Shown here one piece after another: positions 59,832 to 64,000 of a stretch of DNA of 64,000 nucleotides. The number at the start of each line of letters is the position of its first letter. The first letter of the stretch is position 1. This stretch comes from Bradyrhizobium jicamae (GTDB lineage: Bacteria > Pseudomonadota > Alphaproteobacteria > Rhizobiales > Xanthobacteraceae). A program made the translations under genes and the position numbers. The notes beneath the pieces are model-generated. The model saw nothing but the letters and a program-made list of their open reading frames with translations. It did no database searches and was not told where the DNA came from. The DNA is taken from assembly GCF_018130695.1 (NCBI RefSeq), contig NZ_JAFCJX010000019.1, forward strand, positions 62,001-126,000, given 5' to 3'.

Positions 59832-60581
59832 GTGCTTGTGGGAAAGGTTGCTATCGTCACGGGAGCCGGCAAGGGAATGGGCGAGATCCATGCCCGCGAA
59901 TTCGCAGCGCAACGTGCAGCAGTGGTCCTCACCGATGTCGACACGGAGAATGGTCGTCGTGTTGCCGACGAAATATCAGCGTCCGGCGGCAAGGCAATTT
60001 TCGTCAATCACAATGTGGTTGACGAAGCGGCGTGGAGCAACGTCGTTGATCAGGCGGAGCGAACCTTCGGATATGTCAACGTGCTCGTCAATAATGCAGG
60101 AATATTCATCCGCGAGGCGATCGAGAAGCTTTCCGTCGCGGACTTCCGAAGGCTGTACGAGGTGAACGTCACCGGTGCGTTCCTCGGGTGCAAGCTGGTC
60201 GCCCCCAGCATGAAGCGGGCGCGCGGAGGTTCGATCATCAACGTGTCATCGGTGTCCGGAATCGTCGCGAACATGCCTGGCATGACTGGTTACTCCGCAA
60301 CGAAAGGAGCTATTCGTATGCTCACCAAGGCCGCGGCCGTCGACCTGTGGCAGCACGGCATCAGAGTGAACTCCATACACCCGGGCACGATCAGGACACC
60401 CCTCAATGAGAATTACTTCTCTGACCCGGAGAAGACGCGGCTCATCCTGGGAAGCACGCTCATGGCAAGACCCGGAGAGTGCTCGGAAGTATCGGCGGCG
60501 CTCACGTTTTTGGCGTCCGACGGATCGAGCTACATGACGGGTTCCGAATTGGTGGTCGATGGCGGTATGACTGCGGTTTGA
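59832..60581 (+). CDS. Short-chain dehydrogenase/reductase
   Basis: The 249-residue SDR has TGAGKGMG (about 9-16), VNNAGIF (about 85), Ser in INVSSVSG and the catalytic YSATK (about 150-154). All catalytic residues are kept. AGGAG seven bases before GTG 59832 sets the start. It follows the lactonase by 42 bp and ends the rightward run. A sugar 1-dehydrogenase or sugar-acid dehydrogenase is likely. The region 60582-60834 that follows holds no gene I can support. Confidence 0.9.
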   Translation: MLVGKVAIVTGAGKGMGEIHAREFAAQRAAVVLTDVDTENGRRVADEISASGGKAIFVNHNVVDEAAWSNVVDQAERTFGYVNVLVNNAGIFIREAIEKLSVADFRRLYEVNVTGAFLGCKLVAPSMKRARGGSIINVSSVSGIVANMPGMTGYSATKGAIRMLTKAAAVDLWQHGIRVNSIHPGTIRTPLNENYFSDPEKTRLILGSTLMARPGECSEVSAALTFLASDGSSYMTGSELVVDGGMTAV

Positions 60582-60834
60582 TCTCCACAGTTGAAGGCCT
60601 GCCGGATATCAGCCTCAGCCAGAACGCGATCAAACCCCGAGAGAAGTAGGTTAAGGCTCAAAATGCCCTTTCAATCGCAGGGTTCACCAGGCCTGATCGA
60701 CAGGAGTGACAATGACCTCGTTGATTGCGACGCTTGGCGGCTGGTTCAGCGCGAAAACCACTGCTTAGCGCGACGCGCCGGTGATGAACCATGTCTTCAT
60801 GAGATGCTCCTCAAAATCCTGGAGGGAAGCCGTC

Positions 60835-61533
60835 TCAGACGTAGAAGACGGAGTAGCGGAGGTGGACGACGCCATTGCGCCGCATTTCGTTCGCGCTGAT
60901 CGAGAGGCGAACACGGTCGGCAAGCCCGTCGGGACCGGCCTCGAACAAGGTCCGACCGCCACGGCGCCCGCCGATCGCAGGGAAGAGAAGCAGGCTGATC
61001 TCGTTGACCAGCCCGGCCTTGAAAAACGTTCCGTTGGTGTGGCCGCCGCCTTCCAGGAGCAAGCGCCTGATCCCGAAGCGATCGGCGAGGATCTCGAGGA
61101 CTGCGGCAAGGTCGATCGTCTCGTCTTCGGCGACGATGTAGGAGATGCCGTCGGCGGCGAGCTCCGCCAGATGCGTGTCCGCCACATCGCGGCCGAGAAC
61201 CATGATGATCGGCGCGCCGTAGGTCTCAGGGCTCGTCCAGTGGAGTGTGCCATCCTGATCGATCAGGATGGCGTAATCAACGGCACCGGTACGGGCGACG
61301 TGGACCGGCCTTCCGACCCCGCCATGATCGCTCGGTGGATGGGGCTCGCCATCCGCGAACTCTTCACCGACCGCGCGCCCGGCGATCCAGGCATCACATT
61401 CGAGCTCCTCGTGCACCCGGTCATATTCGGCAACCAGATCGTCCGACGAGCGGCCCGTCGACGGGCTCTACTGATCGACGACGAGCTGACCGTCGAGCGG
61501 GCTCATCATGTGGCAGATGACGTAAGGCTTCAT
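60835..61533 (-). pseudogene. RibD C-terminal/DHFR-like reductase gene with an amber codon
   Basis: The frame from ATG 61533 reads MKPYVICHMMSPLDGQ and continues to a TAG at 61470-61468. The same frame resumes with SPSTGRSSDDLVAEYDRVHE to the stop at 60835. Without the TAG it encodes a 232-residue RibD C-terminal domain protein, an NADPH reductase of the dihydrofolate reductase fold, with LLLEGGGHTNGTFFKAG near the end. The TAG lies where relatives often carry Trp, so a TGG to TAG change is likely. A restart at GTG 61416 would lack the N-terminus. It overlaps the MFS stop by 4 bp. Confidence 0.8.
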
Positions 61534-62720
61534 GTTTCCTCTCCTGAAGGGGCAGCACCGCGCATCAGCAGCACCGAGATTGTCATGATCCCCAACCCGC
61601 CCGCCGCCAGCGCGGCACCCACGAGGCCGGTCGACGCCCAGCCGTAACCGGCTGCGATCGCGAGCCCGCCCGCCCACGCGCCGATCGCGTTGGACAGGTT
61701 GAAAGCCGAATGGTTCATCGCGGCGACCGAGGACTGCGCGTGGCGTGCAACGTCCATAAGCCGCGCCTGAAGCGCAGGCACGAGCGCCAAGCGGATGCCG
61801 ATCATGAAGAGCGACGCGCCGGTCAGGATCGGGTTGGGTGCGGCGAGAAAGAAGAGCGCGAGGAACACGATGTTCCAGACGATGATGCCGACAATCGACG
61901 GGATCAGCGCCCGGTCCGCGAGCCACCCGCCGGTGATTTGCCGACGATCATGCCCAGGCCCCACAGCGCGAGGAACAGAGGCACCGTGCCCTTGGCTACG
62001 CCGGTTTCCTGAACAAGGGTTGGCGTGATGTAGCTGTAGACAGCGAACATGCCGCCGAAGCCGATCGTCGCAACCGCGAGCGTCAACCAGATCTGCGGGC
62101 GGGGGAAGGCCGACAGCTCGCGCCGTGGACTTGCGTCCTCGTCCGCTTCGATCACGGGAATAAGAATGCGGCAGCATCACCAAAAGCAAGGCACCGCCAA
62201 CGGCGACTTGTCCGAAAGCCGACCGCCAGCCAAAGCTCTGGCCGAGCCACGTCATCAGCGGCACGCCGACGAGGTTCGCAGCGGCAAGCCCCAAGATGAC
62301 GCGGCCAATCGCCTGCGCTGGGAGGGCGGCGCCATGGCTGCCGCGACGATCGAGGCCGTCCCGTAATAGGCGCCATGGGGGAGCCCCGCAACGAAGCGCG
62401 CAGCCGCGATGCCGAGATAGTCCGGAGTGACCGCGGAGGCGAGATTGCCCACCAGTACGATCGCGGCGAGCAGCAGGAGCAGGTTGCGCTTCTCCATGCG
62501 CGACGTCGCAACGGCAAGGACCGGCGCGCCGATAACGACGCCGAGCGCATAGGCGCTGATGAATTGCCTGCCTGTGGGATGGAGACGCCGGCCGACTGCG
62601 CCATGCCCGGCAGAAGTCCCATTGCGGCGAACTCGCCGGTTCTGATAAAGAGGCCACCCAGACCGAGCGCGATCTGCGCGAGCGCCACGCCGGGGCGGCG
62701 ACAACCTTGTCCTGTATCAT
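61530..62720 (-). pseudogene. MFS transporter gene with about five frame breaks
   Basis: Pieces of a ~395-residue DHA1-type efflux transporter are spread over three frames. They run MIQDKVV, then GLFIRTGEFAAMGLLPGMAQ, QFISAYALGVVIGAPVLAVA, AQAIGRVILGLAAANLVGVP, FGGMFAVYSYITPTLVQETG, and ITGGWLADRALIPS to the C-terminus. Switches occur near 62692, 62568, 62323, 62168 and 61938, each explained by a one- or two-base indel. The amino-acid pieces remain well conserved with no internal stops, so the breaks are recent or are sequence errors. It lies 28 bp after BKACE and overlaps the RibD-like gene by 4 bp. Confidence 0.8.
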
Positions 62721-62748
62721 GATCCTTGTCTTTCTCGTGCTGCCCGGA

Positions 62749-63620
62749 TCACAGACCAAGCATGTCCCGGGTTTGCGCGACTGAAGCCACTCGCGTCCCA
62801 TGGCGCGTGACAGATTGGCGATGAACTGGATAACGGCGCCATTATCCGGGCAGCCGAGTTCCGGCCAACCATAGTCGCCGAGGCCGGCCGAGACGTGGCC
62901 GTCGCGCTCGATTGCGAGCGCGGCTTGACTGGTCACGTTCCCGATCTTGTTCGAGACGGACCATTCGAGCGGTCCGCCGGGAAGGAAGCGAAGATGCGCC
63001 TCCAGGCCGTCGATAGTGCCCGGGTCGCCGCCCAAAATACCGCCACCCGTCAACTCGAAGACGAGCCAGGCAGGGGCGTCGACGAGGCCAATCTCACGAA
63101 GTGCCTCGAACATACGCGTGAAGGGGACAGCCCAACTGACGAACTGCGGTTTGACGCCAAGCGTGCGCAGCCGTTCGGCGAAGAAGCGCAGCGTCCCGGT
63201 GCGGTTCACATAGGTCCGGTCGCCGGAGCGGAACCCGCCGTCCTCGAAGCGGTCGATGTTGGTGCTGCCGCTATCAATCGGCGCGATATCGGAACGTGTG
63301 GCGGGATCGCCCGCCAGCGCCTGGATATGCCTGATCCGACCCTCATCCTGCCCGCCCGCAGTGATCTGACCGAGCGTTGGATAGACCAGGATATCGCACC
63401 GCTCGCGGACGGCGCGGATCGCCGCTGCATAGGTTTCGGCACGGTGGTCGGGTGAGCCATCGTCGTGACGTGCGTGGAAATGGACGACGCTGGCGCCCGC
63501 CCCGCAAGCACGCGCCGCAGCTTCGCCGATCTCCATTGGCGAGAACGGGATGTGCCTGTTCTCGCTGCGCGGCGTGTACTCGTTGATCCGAGCCTCGATG
63601 ATGAGCGGTTTGCGCGCCAT
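62749..63620 (-). CDS. BKACE family beta-keto acid cleavage enzyme, C-terminal frameshift
   Basis: The 5' part encodes a DUF849/BKACE protein with IEARINEYTPR, the zinc motif HFHARHDDGS (about 48-57) and IDSGSTNID. After AMGRE the frame leaves the family. One base missing near 62790 restores the expected tail VASVAQTRDMLGL and a TGA at 62749. As written, the frame reads on into the MFS gene, giving a false fusion. The catalytic core is complete, so the protein might still work. It starts 10 bp after the epimerase-like gene. Confidence 0.8.
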
Positions 63621-63630
63621 CGCTGGTGGC

Positions 63631-64000
63631 CTACTTCTTGTCGGTCCAGCGATGCTGCGGCTGATAGCCGAGCACTCGCTTGGCCTTCTCGTTGGAGATG
63701 ACCGCCTCGTTGCCGCTGAATGCCTTGCGGCGCTCGATATTCGGAAAATGCTTGTCGAGCAGCTCGGTGGTCGGCGTCCGCATCACCGTCTCATCGTTGG
63801 TGATGAAAAACTCGTCCTTGCCGCGGACATCATGTTCGATCGCCAGCGCAACCGCCTGAGCTACGTCGCGATTGTCGATGTAGGTCCAGAAATTCCAGAG
63901 ACGCTTGGCGGAGTCGTCCTGCCACTCCTCGAACCCCTCATACTCCTCGGGGTTCATGACATTGGAGAGGCGAAGGCAAGTGATGCGCATCTCGGGATCG
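63631..64000 (-). CDS. NAD-dependent epimerase/dehydratase, C-terminal part (cut by window edge)
   Basis: About 123 residues are visible, open at the right edge. CLRLSNVMNPEEYEGFEEWQ, WTYIDNRDVAQAVALAIEHD, and the C-terminal KRVLGYQPQHRW are typical of the substrate-binding half of extended SDRs (NAD-dependent epimerase/dehydratases). The Rossmann half lies beyond position 64000. It is the upstream member of the leftward operon with BKACE, MFS and RibD-like genes. No frame break is seen in the visible part. Confidence 0.85.
   Translation of the reverse strand, partial: DPEMRITCLRLSNVMNPEEYEGFEEWQDDSAKRLWNFWTYIDNRDVAQAVALAIEHDVRGKDEFFITNDETVMRTPTTELLDKHFPNIERRKAFSGNEAVISNEKAKRVLGYQPQHRWTDKK

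Noticed and set aside
61530..63620. A single 696-residue frame that looks like a BKACE-MFS fusion protein
   Set aside because: The middle third has no transporter similarity because the frame is wrong. The true transporter pieces lie in other frames, and a stop is restored for BKACE at 62749 with one base change. It is two broken genes, not a fusion.

Overview
The window looks like a chromosomal segment of a soil- or plant-associated alphaproteobacterium of the Bradyrhizobium type. The basis is the high GC content, the alphaproteobacterial protein families, the short-overlap operons, and small hypothetical proteins of a kind I associate with that group. No rRNA, tRNA, CRISPR array or intact insertion sequence was seen. 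The left edge holds no gene I can support. The right edge cuts a sugar-nucleotide epimerase-like gene.

Region 1 (0.35-4.9 kb, leftward) is a three-gene carbohydrate operon: manA, a GT4 glycosyltransferase with an extra C-terminal helical domain, and a GH130 enzyme. Region 2 (4.9-13.2 kb) is an accessory island. It holds a small membrane peptide, a remnant of a substrate-binding protein, a hipBA toxin-antitoxin pair behind four evenly phased operators, a Bradyrhizobium-type hypothetical gene, a frameshifted DUF2130 gene, a Fic protein and a short TIR-like protein.

Region 3 (13.2-25.3 kb) is a CoA-thioester catabolic cluster. Its first operon encodes an enoyl-CoA hydratase, a three-subunit molybdenum hydroxylase interrupted by a metallo-beta-lactamase-fold hydrolase, an SDR-like protein and an acyl-CoA ligase. 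A second operon encodes an orphan periplasmic binding protein, a 4-hydroxybutyryl-CoA-dehydratase/HpaB-family enzyme and CoxG. A two-domain HxlR-type regulator lies between them, and one palindromic operator sequence is found upstream of both operons.

Region 4 (25.5-36 kb) holds lrgAB and a GntR/FCD regulator divergent from a ribose-type sugar ABC importer. The importer is followed by three aldo/keto reductases, a conserved-looking unknown protein and a lactonase-like hydrolase. This suggests oxidation of an imported aldose to a lactone, then hydrolysis.

Region 5 (36-60.6 kb) is the most striking part. After a BKACE gene and a LysR regulator, about 23 kb runs in one direction. It encodes a RuBisCO-like protein, a DUF1537 sugar-acid kinase, a TRAP transporter, an SDR, pyruvate kinase, the glycolate oxidase subunits GlcD, GlcE and GlcF, a split transketolase, an M20 dipeptidase, a second sugar ABC importer, an SMP-30 lactonase and another SDR. 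The RuBisCO-like protein and kinase match the logic of 3-oxo-isoapionate (D-apiose/apionate) catabolism. The glycolate oxidase and pyruvate kinase fit the variant that releases glycolate and 3-phosphoglycerate. This assignment is an inference from family and context.

Region 6 (60.6-64 kb, leftward) is an epimerase-BKACE-MFS-RibD-like operon. It carries at least six reading-frame breaks and one amber codon within about 1.4 kb, so it is either decaying or affected by sequence errors.
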